Source of the DNA: Casuarina equisetifolia
Taxonomy: Eukaryota; Streptophyta; Magnoliopsida; Fagales; Casuarinaceae
DNA length: 64,000 nucleotides
Reading direction: 5' to 3'
Assembly (NCBI GenBank): GCA_028551475.1
Contig: CM052356.1
Coordinates: forward strand, 12,737,884-12,801,883
A program made the translations under genes and the position numbers. Position 1 is the stretch's first letter. Each line of letters begins with the position of its first letter. Shown piece by piece: positions 36,796 through 56,860 of this stretch. The notes under the pieces were generated by a model. The model saw only the letters and a program-made list of their open reading frames with translations. It was not told the origin of the DNA and did not search any database.

Positions 36796-38316
36796 GTTTG
36801 TCGTCCGAAACTCTAAATCAAGTATAGTTGGGGGGGTATCTTGTCTGGAGCTTAGACTAGGATAATAGTGATATTTGGTATTATTATGAGTTAGTGTATG
36901 GCCCGTTTGCACTAAGATTGATTGTTCACAAAAAACCCTAATTATTAAACGTGGTTCTTATTATTTGAGGATTGTTTCGAAGTTGTACATACTTAAATAC
37001 CACTCCAAGTGTGGAGATACTGTAGTTGAAAACATATATAGATTTTGTAGTTGAAACATGTATACCAAGTTGTTTAATGTTGTTGAACTGAAGTTGTAAG
37101 TGTGTTTGTAGTGTGGCTACCCGTGTAAGAAGGTTAAACTAAGTTATACAAGGTCTGGCGAAAGAGTTTTCTCCTAAATATTGCAGGGCTTAACCGCTTG
37201 GGTTAAGGATAGTGAATATAGGTGCCAAGCATTCTTGGACCGAATCGTGTATATTCTTGTGCAATTCCTCTCCTTAACTTTCTCTCTAATTTGATTTACA
37301 CAAGTAGATTTATACGTACTGTTTGCTTGCTAGCTGAAAAACTCATTTAAAATATTTGTGATTATTATGCTGCTATGGTTGTGATAATTAATCAAAACAT
37401 CATCCAACAGCACTCCATTAAAACAGAATAAAAAAGGAATAAAAGAAACTTTTAAACATCCAATTCAAAAATGCATCCTCCCTCCCTCCCCTTCTTGGGA
37501 GGTCATTTAGTTTAATAATGGAAGTAATAAAGATTAGCTTGTATTTGTTCAGTTGGGGGACAAAGAATTACAGTGGTTCCTTCAAAAGAGTCATTGGAAA
37601 CCTCAAAAACTTTTAAAATGGACTTTGTTGTTGATTTGTCGTCATGAGTAACCCCTGATGGTTCTACATTCAAAAGCAAATCTCCGATGATGCATTCTTC
37701 ATCTTTAGTGTCTTCCATAAGGCTAATTGCCGGAGGCAAACTAATCCAACTTTCCTGATCTTAAGCTTGACATTGAGATTAAAGCGGAATAACGGAAGCT
37801 TATTTAGTAGTGGTTTTTTAGTTGTGAATAAGGCAGCTAAAACAACATACGAGGTGCTGAGGAAAAAATATCGCCCGAGAGAACGGTTTAGGGAGCTGAC
37901 TATCAATGGTTTACCAAATAAGTTGCCAGCAAAGCTAGGCATTTGACCTCATATTTGCCAAAAGTATTGTAAAATTGTCGGTCATCTAGGAGTTAAAAGA
38001 GACGAAGTGAGAAATACTAGAAAGTGATGGACATATGAATCACTTGAAGTTCTATATCCAGATGACAAAAATTCCTTTCAATTGTAACTAGAGAATGAAT
38101 AGAGGAGGTTCAATATTAGGTGAATACTTCACATGGACGTTGCATTCAGCTACTTGGGATAGATCCAATAAAACATCACGCAAAATAATGTCATATTTTA
38201 TGGTTATTTTTGTTGGAATATATTACGTTTGACAAATGCTATTATATTTTGTTGATGATAGTGCTTAAGTGGTCTCTTTTGAGGGAAACTAGTCCATAAA
38301 AGATGCATGTCCCCTG
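36796..38316. other. Unassigned, possible continuation of gypsy LTR and a short ORF region
   Basis: The first several hundred bases may still be LTR or element sequence. A minus ORF at 37739-37512 (starting MPPAISLMEDTKDEECIIGD) and an overlapping one at 37942-37670 have non-transposon-looking composition but match nothing I recognise. No start, splice or promoter context could be built. Confidence 0.35.
38312..38316. repeat. Target site duplication CCCTG (left)
   Basis: The five bases directly left of the copia LTR read ccctg, identical to 46834-46838 on the other side. This is the hallmark of retroviral-type integration. Confidence 0.9.
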
Positions 38317-38972
38317 TGTTGGAATGAAATTTGTCTCAACAAGACTCAAAACAAGATCTAACATCAATTATAGGTTGATAATGAGTTGAAATAAAATATA
38401 TAAAACGAGAAAACATACCTAAAGGTGAGTACATCTTTATAGAAGGATCTTGACTAAGATCGTACCCTCTGTTTCTTAATCGTGCTAGCCGATGTGAAGC
38501 TAGAGCTCAGAAACGGAGTCAGATCAGCAAAACGTGGTTGGGGAAGTGTTCAGTTATGTTCGGATAGCATAAACAAGAGTAGAGTTTCTCTTTAAATGGA
38601 CATTGTGAACAGTGTTCGTGAATAGTACATACATAGTATGTGAACAGTATGTGAACAGTGATCACAATGAAAATAATCGTTATACCTCTACCATAAACAT
38701 TGATCCCATATACTGAGCCCAATGCACATAATTTAAGCTAGAGGGGAGACTTAGCCAATATATCATAAAACGTGCTTACTAAATAATCCTGACTCATCAC
38801 AGTTCTATAAAGTGCATTAAGGCCCACACTGGCTAGCACCATACTCGCAATAAGGTCAAAATCTGTCTAATTAACTGAACCAATATTAATTATATTAATT
38901 CACCTTCATAAGAGAACGATTTATGCTCATTGATAAAGCTCACATTACATGAGTTTACAAAATAAGCTAACA
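38317..38972 (-). repeat. 3' LTR of copia element 4
   Basis: 656 bp with TGTTGG...GCTAACA ends on the plus strand. It matches 46176-46833 along its full length at roughly 90% by eye. On its right is the purine tract (minus strand aagtgggagat), so it is the downstream LTR of a minus-strand element. Confidence 0.92.
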
Positions 38973-39584
38973 ATCTCCCACTTGGGCGTATCATTGTGCA
39001 TAAAATAAATATAATACTAATATAAGTTATATATAAAAATAATTTCAAAAAGGTTTTATATTGGTCCAACGACAGTTCCTTATTGCAAATCCAGTCCTAT
39101 AAAGCTTCAAAACCTTCAAATCATAGCAGTAACTATGCCAATTAAAAGACACAACACTAACCATAGTCATAAGGGCTATCCACTCTACTAACATGGATTT
39201 AGTATGGTAGTATGGCAAACAAATAACACTAGGTAAATAACCTTATGTGTTATCTTTCTTGTTAGTCCCAGTTCTCCCTAAAATTGACATACATAGTCAT
39301 TGAGATACAGTCATCAGAGAACAATATAAATGTTCTAATGAACCAAGACATCAAAATATGGCTTATCAATAAATGCCCCAGCCAAATGCTTAAGGTTACA
39401 CATCCCTTAAGTCTTTACATACCTGTCTTATAGAAAAACATGTTCCATGAAAACAACATACAACAGGCAATATAAGTAAAATGAAGTTTACTACATAATA
39501 AAATATCATAGAACAATAACTCCCATTAAACAAAAGCATCCAAAGACGCTACTAGTCTCATGTTTACAACATGTCTAGAAAACA

Positions 39585-40775
39585 CTATAGGAGCAAATCC
39601 TTTGGTGAGTGGTTAGCTAACATAGCATCTGTGCTAATTAGCTCTACAGTAATGTCACCTTTCTTAACTAGCTCCTTAATAGTCAAATACTTAATCTCAA
39701 TGTGCTTGACTCCTTTAATACTTTTGTTGTTATTAATAAACAACACTACTGGACTATTGTCATAGTACAACGGAATTGGCCCATCAATAAAGTCAAGTGA
39801 GATCATCTGTCTTATGAGGTTCTTCATCCAAACAGCTTGTATGGAAGCTTCATAACAAGCTATAAACTCAGCATGCATAGTGGAAGATGTGACCATAGTT
39901 TGTTTAAAACTTTTCCATGAAACTGCACCACCAGCCATCATGAAAACATAATCAGACATAGACTTCAAATCATCAAAATAGCCTACATAATCTGAATCTA
40001 AATAACCCACTAATTGTAAGTTGTCTACATATTTGTATATGAGCATATAATCTCTTGTCCTTTTCAAGTACCTCATAACCCTCTTGGCAGCAACCCAATG
40101 ATCATGACCTGGGTTAGAATGAAATCTACGAAGAAGTCCTATAGCAAAAGCAATATCAGGTCTTGTACAAACTTGTGCATACATAAAACTGCCAATTGTT
40201 GAAGCGTACGGTACATTTTTCATCAATTCTTTCTCAACATCATTCTTAGGACATTGCATCAAGTGTAGCTTTTCACCCTTAAGAACAGGAACATTGCCAG
40301 GTTTGCAATCTTGCATATTAAATTTGGCTAAAACACAATCAATATATGTCCTTTAAAAAAGACCCAAAATACGGCGTGAACGATCTCTAAAGATCTCAAT
40401 GCCTAGGACAAAAAATGCTTTACCAAGGTCCTTTATATCAAACTCTAAAGACAAAAGTCTTTTAGTTTCTTGAAGTAATGTCATATCTTTGCATGCAAGC
40501 AAGATATCATCCACATAAAGGATCAAGAAAATCGGTGTACTCTCACTGACCTTAGTGTACATGCAATGATCAACAAGGTTTTTAACAAAACCACAAGATG
40601 TAATATAAGTATCAAACTTTAAATACCATTGTCTAGAAGCTTGTTTAAGACCATAAATTGACTTCTTAAGTCTACAAACAAGTTCATCAGAATTACCTTC
40701 TGCAAAACCCTTTGGTTGAAGCATATAGACCTCTTCATCAAGATCCCCATTTAGAAAAACTGTCTTAACATCCAT
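39585..40775 (-). pseudogene. Copia RT and RNase H segments
   Basis: Two long open stretches separated by one break near 40320-40352. The right one has the copia RT landmarks MDVKTVFLNGDL, YGLKQASRQW and YVDDILLA. The left one has PYASTIGSFMYAQVCTRPDI, SDYVGYFDD and the RNase H end HIEIKYLTIKELV. Conservation is the best of any retroelement piece in the window, suggesting the most recent activity among these elements. Confidence 0.85.
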
Positions 40776-41344
40776 CTATAGCAACTCCATATCAAAATGT
40801 GCTACAAAAACCATTATCATCCTAAAAGAATCCTTAGATGAAACTAGTGAGAATGTATCATTATAGTCAATTTAATCTTTTTGAGTGAATCCCTTGGCGA
40901 CTAATCTGGCCTTAAACCTTTCTATCTTTCCTTTAGAATCTTTCTTAGTCTTAAATACCCATTTATAACCAATAGGCTTGCATTTCTTAGATAACTCCAC
41001 TAGATCTTAAACATTATTATGTTTCATAGATTGCATTTCATCTCTCATGGCATCTTTCTAAAAATCAGACTGAGGGCTAGAAATAGCTTAAGTATAAGTC
41101 ACTGGATTCTTAATAACACCGATATCATAGTCATGCTCTCCAAGATAAACCAGATAATTAGGATGAATAGTAAGTCTTTTTTCCCTGTTAGATCTCCTAA
41201 AAGGAGGAATCTTTGTATCCTGATTCTGAACAAGTAGAACCTCTACATATGCTATACCAACAACAGGTTCCTGCACAACTGCATCTAACTGAATAGATAG
41301 AGGATACCGTATACTCATATCAATATCATTACTATTCTCTATTA

Positions 41345-41827
41345 CTAGAAACTAGTACAACTTTCTGCAACATCAAGTTCCAAAAACTTAGCTGTTAAGG
41401 AATCAATAATTCTAGCACTTCCAGTAGGGTTATAAAAATGATACCCTTTAGAATACTCTGGATAAGACACAAAATAACATTTGACTGTTCTAGAATCCAA
41501 CTTGCCTAAGGTTGGATTATATAATCGGACCTTTGCAGGACATCCCCAAACCTTTAGATGATTCAGGCTAGGTTTACGTCCCGTAAATAATTCAAAAGGA
41601 GTTAATGGCATAGCCTTAGTAGGAACAGGATTGAGAATATACATAGCAGTCCTTAAAGCTTTTCCCCATAGAAAAAGAAGTAGATTAGTTATACTCATCA
41701 TACATGTAACTATTTCCATGAGGGTACGGTTTTGCCTCTTAGCTACACTGTTTTGTTTGGGGCTTCTAGGCATAGTAAACTGTCCAATTATCCTAAAATT
41801 CTGTAAATATTGAGCAAATGGACCCAT
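41345..41827 (-). pseudogene. Copia integrase, C-terminal half
   Basis: Open frame starting MGPFAQYLQNF with SPKQNSVAKRQNRTLMEI (integrase core, including the catalytic-region glutamate context) and FELFTGRKPSLNHLKVWGC. It is separated from the N-terminal half by the solo LTR at 41870-43142. The two halves meet within the conserved SDRGGEY motif. Confidence 0.85.
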
Positions 41828-41869
41828 AATCTGGCCTACTTCACCATGTTTGCCATAATATTCACCACT

Positions 41870-43142
41870 TGATAACTCTATTTTTATAGAGTTATTTTAC
41901 CTATTTTAGGCAATAAATAACTTTAATAATTGTGAGAAAACATTTGAACTCCTCTTTATTTACTTAAATTTATCTTGTTTATGTAGCACAAGGAGGCAAG
42001 GAGAAAAGGGATGAACATGGAGAGCCTGATGCTTATTGTGCAGCAAAATCGTAATATCAAGATCAAGAAAGTCAAGATGGGCTTGGGCTTTGAATGATTG
42101 TTATTAGATTTTATTGTTATTAGGTTTTCTAAATAATTAGAAAACCTAATCATATTAGGAGTTCAAAGCCTAATTAAATTAGGAGTTCAAAACCTAATTA
42201 AATTAAGAGTTCAAAACTCAATTGTTTTAGATCTCTAAAACCCAATTCTACTAGGATAAGAGTAAGTCTAAACCTAAACCCTATTTAAGAGAAGAGAAGA
42301 GGCAAAAGAAAGAGGAGGAGGAAATTGAGCACAACTCAAGAAAGAGGCCAAGAATTCAAGGTTTTCTTGAAGAGAAGACAAAAAGGGTGACAGACTTCTT
42401 GTTCTTGGATTCAAGATGCCTTCTTTATTTCTTATTACCATTTTTCCTCATTATTTCTTTATGTTTTAGTTTATTTTTGTTAAAGTTACGATGTAACCTA
42501 ATTATAATGGTATGAATCTTATGATTATTATGTTTTGCAAGATATTTTATTTATGTGAAGTTACATATTACGGAGTTTAATGTTTTTAGGTGATTAGCTA
42601 CCACTTAGATGACTTGATTTGCATGTTAGAGACCGACAGGAAATAGCATGCAGTTGCTTCTTGTAATATGCAACCATAGATTAAATATGGATAGACATAT
42701 ACCATATTGTTTGTGTGGCTTTCGGTGTAAACTGGGAATGTTCATAGATCCTAATGCATTTGGTTTGTTTCAATTCACATATAGAAATATAGTGAATTAA
42801 TGAACTAAGTAGGTTTGCTATATCTAGACATAGGATAGTAAATAAATTAGGAAGTTCTGCCATCATATAGATATTGTCTCTCTTGCAAGCATAAATAATC
42901 AATATTAATACCTAGTAATTATGGTGAAATCGGATACTCTAACATATTTCTTGTATTTAGTTTTCTTAGACTTAGTTAGTTAATCTATCATCTATCAATT
43001 TGGTTTGCTAGATAAATTTTAGGAGTTATTCACCGTTGGTAATTAGTTGGTCTAGTAATCACCAATCTTTGTGGGACAATATTTTTCTTATCATTATATT
43101 ACTTGTTCAACATGTTCACTTGCATATAAAATTCATCGAACA
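41870..43142 (+). mobile_element. Solo LTR inside copia integrase
   Basis: A 1,273-bp block starting TGATAACTC and ending CGAACA splits the copia integrase at its SDRGGEY codons. Removing it restores continuous reading, and the flanks read ccact (41865-41869) and ccacc (43143-43147), a 5-bp target duplication with one change. It has no coding domains, has LTR-type TG...CA ends, and carries a TATA-like tatttaag at about 42282 on the plus strand. It is best read as a single LTR left by recombination between two LTRs of a gypsy-like element. Orientation rests only on the TATA-like motif. Confidence 0.82.
42158..42235. repeat. Short tandem repeats within the solo LTR
   Basis: Three imperfect units of about 24 bp (core gagttcaaarcctaattaaatta) in a row. 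They may be an LTR enhancer-type repeat; this is not proven. Confidence 0.75.
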
Positions 43143-43172
43143 CCACCCCGATCAGATCTAACAATCTTTATG

Positions 43173-44117
43173 CTATTCCCTGGCTTGCTTTTCAACCTCA
43201 ATTCTAAACACTTTGAATTTCTCAAGTGATTCAAATTTTTCCTTAATCAAGTAAACATATCCATAACGAGATAAATCATCAATAAATGTAATAAAGTATG
43301 TATTACCACACAAAGTTACTCGATAAGGACCACTAATATCAGTGTGAATCATTTCTAACAATTTAGAATTATGAGCTGCCTTTTTCTTCTTTATTTTGGT
43401 TAGCTTACCTCTACAACAGTCTACATAAACCTCTAGATCATTATTGAGAGTAGGTAAAATATTGGATTTGATCAACCTGTCCACTCTATCTCTAGAGATA
43501 TGGCCAAGTCTTTTGTGCCACAATGTGTAAGACAAATCCTTAGTAAAAGGTCTTTTGGAATCATTTTTATCAACAATAGAAGCAACATAAATTTCATGTG
43601 GAGATAAAATCAATCTGTACAAGCCATTTGACATAACACAATTGCCAATCAAACTTGTATTATAAAATATTGTCACAACTGTGTTCTTAAATTCAAATAC
43701 ATATCCAGAACTGTCAAGTACAGAAAGTAAAGCCAAATTTCGTCTAAACGATGGTACATAAAAAATTCTACTCAAGGTCATCCTAAAACCACTATCCAAA
43801 AGAAGGATGACATCTCCACCAAGCTCTACTTCCACTTTCTGGTTGTTTCTAACATAGAGGTATTTTTCATCAAGGTTTGGCTTCCTCCTATTTACGAACC
43901 CCTGAATAGTAAAAGCAACATGATTAGTTGCTCCACAATCTAGCCACCAAGAGTTAGATGATACCTCAAATAAATTAGATTCACAAACATTAATCAAAGA
44001 ATGTATACCTTTACCCTGACATTTAGTTAACCATTTCTTAAACTTGTGGTAGTTTTTCCTCATATGTCCTATTTTCTTGCAGAATAAATATTGAATATTC
44101 TTCATGTTTACTACCAA
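43173..44117 (-). pseudogene. Copia zinc knuckle, protease and integrase N-half
   Basis: Open for 314 codons. It starts at the damaged knuckle (FCKKIGHMRK), then WWLDCGATNHVAF (protease site with Ser changed to Cys), LWHKRLGHISRDRVDRL (zinc-binding N-terminal integrase domain), and HTDISGPYRV followed by FIDDLSRYGYVYL (two integrase core Asp regions). The frame is lost at the junction with the solo LTR. Confidence 0.85.
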
Positions 44118-44614
44118 CCTATTATTAGAATTAGAAGTTCCTAAGACCTTGTTGTTAGGTTAAGTAACTTTTTGCTCCCTCTGAGGCTGATTTAAGGGTT
44201 TCTTTCCTTTATTAAAACTAAAAGCTTGAGAAAACAAAGCTGAATGAGACTTTTCATTCTTTAACTTATTATCTTCAACTATAAGCTTTTCTATCAGATC
44301 ATCAACAGTCCAATTCTGCAAACTTTGTTATAGGATGTCTTGATAATGGTATAATCAGTAGGAAAGCTAATTAAAGCTTGATGCACAATACTCTACTCAG
44401 AAAATATCATGCCTAAAGCCTTAAGCTTCATCTAATATTGCACCACCCTCATAATGTAATCTCTGATGTTCTCAATTCCATCATACCTCATACTGAAAAG
44501 AACTTGCATCAAGGAACTTATCTCAGTATGGGAAGACACTTTGTTACATTGTAAAACAGCCTTAAAAAATTCTTTAGCTGTGCATTCCTTAAGATAATCA
44601 CACTTAAGGTGTTC

Positions 44615-44869
44615 CTAGATAGTCCTTTTCATAGTTAAAAGGCAAAACTTATTAGATCTTTCCCATTTAGCATAATTGAGCCTCTGCTCCTCAGTACTCT
44701 TTGGAGTCAAATCAGTAGGCTTATCCATTTTGAAAGCAGTTTCAATCTTTGTTGCTTCCATAGCAAATAAGATATCTTCCTTCCATTTCTTGTAATTAGC
44801 ACCAGTAAGAACCTCAACAGTGACTTGAACATTGTTTATAGAGAAGGTGACTAACAAAAATGATGTCAA
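44615..44869 (-). pseudogene. Copia gag N-terminal segment
   Basis: Open stretch with LTGANYKKWKEDILFAMEA, the standard copia gag opening (L.G.NY..W), then a stop after KRTI. Gag remnants continue to about 44150 in other frames. Confidence 0.8.
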
Positions 44870-45533
44870 AGAAAATTAGCATCTAGTGAGTAAACCAAAT
44901 GAGAGTTTACATCATCATTCAAACACCTTTGGGTTGAATGAATGACACAAAAATTGTAACACTCTTAACATAGTAGTAGTCATGAGCCAATACCAACCTT
45001 CATAGTCCACCACCTTTAGGTGTACAGACTACTTAAATTAGCAAAACTCATAGATACAAACTATGTTACTCTTCAAATTCCAATATATAGTCACCTCCTT
45101 TGGGAGTATAACCATACATTAGAAATGAAGAAATCCTACTTCCAGCACAAAATAGAAATCCCATAACTCAATCAAGTTATGCTACTTTGGTAATTACAAT
45201 CTAACTAAATCACAAGACCCACTTGTACTACGGATTTAATTCAAAAAATTACTCACTTCAAAAATATGTAATTCAAATCACAAATCAATGAGGGGCATTC
45301 GTCATTGAATTACACAAAATAACAACAACCAAGTGTTGCATAAATAACATACTATTTATTCAAAACATGTTTGTAATCAAATAGTATGTAACTCCATATG
45401 GTATAATTTATGCGAAATTATAATGCATATAACAAAATTACCATACCAAATGTGTGAAACAAAAATGCACATCACATATAAATTTATTGCATAAAACAAT
45501 AAAATTCAAATAAAATTTGACTCAGTCAACAAT

Positions 45534-45702
45534 CAAACAGTACTCGTGAACAGTACCTATGAACAGTACCATGTGTACAGTGAATAGTATCATCAATAAT
45601 ACCAAACGTACAGTGCCCGTCAACAGTAATTCAAACAATATTAAACAGTACCTCAAACAGTACCTAAACAGTACTTATATACAGTAGTTAAACAGTACTT
45701 AC
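45534..45702. repeat. Degenerate ACAGT-rich array in the copia leader
   Basis: At least 11 ACAGT cores, eight of them AACAGTA, are spaced 9-25 bases apart between the primer site and gag. Related gaacagta/gtgaacagt units also occur in both LTRs (about 38625-38660 and 46465-46520). Confidence 0.8.
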
Positions 45703-46175
45703 GTTCACTACTGAACAATGTCATCTTCTTCTTTGAAACGAGTCATAACAGACCATTTTTCTGTCTGGCAGGTTTTTCGCCGATTTAAGCCATTTCTTGG
45801 CCGTTTTTGGTGACACAAAAGTTACCAAAACGTAGATCGAGCCATAACAAATCTATGGATACCAAATTTTGTACAAAAATCCGTCCAACAAGAGAGATCT
45901 TGATTTCTCTCTTCGGCCACAAATGAATAGTACTGATGAACAATACCCGTGAACTATTTCAGTCGAAAACGTCACTAAAGGTGGCCAAAAAATATATCAA
46001 CGGACTCCTGAGAGTCCAAGGATTACAGATCTGGTGTTTGTTTTGAAAAATACCCACTAGTTTGGTCTAAATCAAAATTTGAAATTTCCAATCTAAATGG
46101 GTTTTTGAAAAAAGAAAACTCATTTTTAGAACTCATTTTTCAACCCAAATTGATGCTAATGACTCCGATACCAAT

Positions 46176-46833
46176 TGTTGGAATGAAATTTGTCTCAAAC
46201 GAGATTCAAAACAGGATCTAACATCAATTATAGGTTGATAATGAGTTGAAATAAAATATACAAAACGAGAAAACATACCTGAAGGTGACTGCATCTTTAT
46301 AAAAAGATCTTGGCTAAAATCTTACCCTCTATTTCTTAATCATGCCAGCCGATGTGCAGTTGGAGCTCAGAAACGGGGTCAGATCAACAAAATGTGGTTG
46401 GGGAAGTGTTCAATTCTGTTCAGATAGCATAAATGAGAATAGAGTTTCTCTTTTAAACGGACACTGTGAACAATGTCTATGAACAGTACATATACAGTAT
46501 GTGAACAGTACGTGAACAGTGATCACTATGAAAATTATCGTTATATCCCTACTACAAACATTGATTCCATATACTGAGCCCAATGCACATAATTTAAGCT
46601 AGAGGGGGGACTTAGCCGATATATCATAAAACGTGTTTACTAAATAGGCCTGACTTATTATAATTCTATAAAGTGCACTAAGGTCCATACTGGCTAGCAC
46701 CATACTCGCAATAAGGTCAAAATCTGTCTAATTAACTAAATCAATATTAATTACATTAATACACCTTCATAAGAGAATTATTTATGCTCATTGATAAAAC
46801 CCACATTACATGAGCTTACAAAATAAGCTAACA
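46176..46833 (-). repeat. 5' LTR of copia element 4
   Basis: 658 bp, partner of 38317-38972, with the same terminal TGTTGG...GCTAACA. The minus-strand primer site lies immediately on its left, confirming orientation. Confidence 0.92.
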
Positions 46834-46838
46834 CCCTG
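46834..46838. repeat. Target site duplication CCCTG (right)
   Basis: Identical to 38312-38316. Confidence 0.9.
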
Positions 46839-48559
46839 CTTTCAACTTCTGCTGTTTTTTAAGGGTGCAGATTGTCCTCATACATTCGTTTATTAGCTCA
46901 CCTCAATACAAATAGACCATACGCGGCCATAGCAACCACCACCCAGTCAAGCTCAAGTGCTTCCTGTGCAATGCCGCCCATACTCAGCCCTGCTTTCTAC
47001 GTCTTTACACGATTCCTGCGACACTCCTCATGTGTAGCGTCCATTTAACCCCTTACACGTTAACTCCCTTCTCTCAGAAGTTGCAACAACCATTTGACTC
47101 GATTCCTTTTCTGTAAACCCGAGAGAAATCAATTTCAATCTTTGTTGAAATAAATGGGAGCCTTCGGTGATGAAAACAGTGAGTTGACAGTGAGCAAAAG
47201 AATTGTGATTCTAAGCTATTCGTGTGCTTGCTTGAAGTACTAGTGCATGTTTTGTGAGACCATTTCTTGAGGTTTAATTGTTCTAGTCGAGATGGGTATA
47301 GATCAAATATCAAATTAACACTTCTAAAACCCTGGAAACCAATTCAAACGCCTCTTAGGTCGCATAAGAGAATTTTGTTCGGAACACTTGTAGTAGTCTA
47401 AAATGCATCATGGAAAGTAGTTCAAATGTATCGCAGTATGGATCAAGCGTAATGGTCCCATAAAAATGGTGTTTCGATACGTCACCCGGTGCAATGAAAA
47501 AACTAATGGAAAGAGTGTTCTTTTTTCTTTTGGTTAATCCTTTTGTATTTGTCCCTCTTTTACGGAGCGTTATATTAATATGAAGACATGACTAATAAAA
47601 AACCCTAAGAAAACGTCAATAAAAGAAAATAAACTCTTGACTCATCCCAGTCGCGCAGCTACAGGTAAAATCTCCTCCGACTTTTTAATCTATTTGGCCG
47701 TTAAAGAGATCAAGTTCCGAAGATCAAGTTCCGAAAATAGTTATTACTCAACTATCAATTAAATCAAGGTTACATCCGTTCTAATCAATCTTGGACTCGT
47801 GAACTTTTGGTATATGAGCAAACTCATTTTATGGTTTGGTAGAATCTTATAAATATTTTGATCCATAAAAAGTTTGGGGCCAGAGAAAAGCTTATCACAT
47901 GCAACGGATAAAGACATTAGAGGCCATTAGTGTGTTATTTCACCTATTCAAATTAAAATTCATGACCTAACCGAGAGAAGTCTGGCTAAATGATTGGTTT
48001 CCATTTCAGAAAGCACTGCAGAAAACGCAGGCAGGTATCATGCAATCCAGAGAACGCTGCAATCAAAGAATAAGCTTTCTCCCTTGTCACATATCGCCAG
48101 AGTGGAAAACAAAGGCCAGCATCAGTCACTAAATGTGGGCTCCCTTGGCATGAAACCTTTAAAGGACACCCAAAAATCGAAATAAGTGCTCGATTTCACG
48201 ACGCATTCAAGGCCATCCGGTGGAGGTAAACAATATTCAAGAGAAAAAGGTTGTTTGAACATGGCTGAGTATTTTGCCAAACACCCTAAAATACGTACAC
48301 GGTCGAGTGTGAGCGAGGATGTGAGACAGAGAATCGCAGAACATGGGATGCCTTGTAAAAGGATTAAAATGAGAGAATGCCGGTCCTCCCACCAACCCAA
48401 AATGGTTAACAAAAAAAGAAAAAGAAAGAAGGTTAATAACAAGATTTTAGTCGTGACACAATAATCTATCAATGCCTCTATTAATGCCAACCCGACAAGG
48501 TTGGAGAATGGTCCATGAAATAAAAAAAACTGGTTCCAAGTTTCCCCATCTCCAACTTC
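46839..48559. other. Intergenic and probable 3' UTR of lysyl-tRNA synthetase gene
   Basis: No coding region could be supported. ORFs at 48122-48490 (both strands) are hydrophobic or low-complexity and match nothing. The rightmost few hundred bases probably form the 3' untranslated region of the leftward gene. Confidence 0.45.
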
Positions 48560-56641
<8,082 letters not shown>

Positions 56642-56738
56642 TCTCGTTTGCCTTGTACCGGCCAAACTTCTGTGTCCAACAGAATCGCAGACATTACAAA
56701 TACAAGATAAAGTAATAGAACAAAAACAGGAATCAAAC

Positions 56739-56860
56739 GGAGAGAGGGAGAGAGAGATATTTGCCTCGGTGAAAAATGGCGCACCAGTGGCGAGAAAGAG
56801 GGTTTTGGATATCTCAGGCGAGAGGAGACGAGAGAAGGCTGCAAATTGGAGGTAGGGTTT
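56739..56860 (-). promoter_or_regulatory. CT-rich leader region and telo-box of lysyl-tRNA synthetase promoter
   Basis: The minus strand has a pyrimidine patch (tctctctctccctctctcc) around 56758-56740, typical of plant core promoters and leaders. A telo-box AAACCCTA lies at 56860-56853. Telo-boxes are common near the start sites of plant translation-machinery genes, which fits this gene. No clear TATA box was seen. Confidence 0.5.

Larger units (their letters stand above)
38317..46833 (-). mobile_element. Copia element 4, complete in structure, with nested insertion
   Basis: LTR-leader-gag-pol-LTR, bounded by a perfect CCCTG duplication. The primer site tggtatcggagtc (tRNA-Met type) is at about 46173-46161. 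From right to left: gag (open 44869-44615, then broken); a damaged zinc knuckle near 44090 (outer Cys replaced by Tyr); protease signature D-C-G-A-T-N-H in place of DSGATSH; pre-integrase LWHKRLGHIS; the integrase N-half to 43173; a foreign solo LTR; the integrase C-half (41827-41345); RT (40775-40353, with YVDD at 40517-40506); and RNase H (40316-39585). A stop between the RT and RNase H segments, gag stops and the insertion make it non-autonomous. Without the insertion it would be about 7.2 kb, larger than many simple copia elements because of a long leader. Confidence 0.93.

Noticed and set aside
48122..48490. 122-codon minus ORF with hydrophobic start
   Set aside because: Lies in the likely 3' UTR of the synthetase gene; a lysine-rich antisense frame explains the openness.
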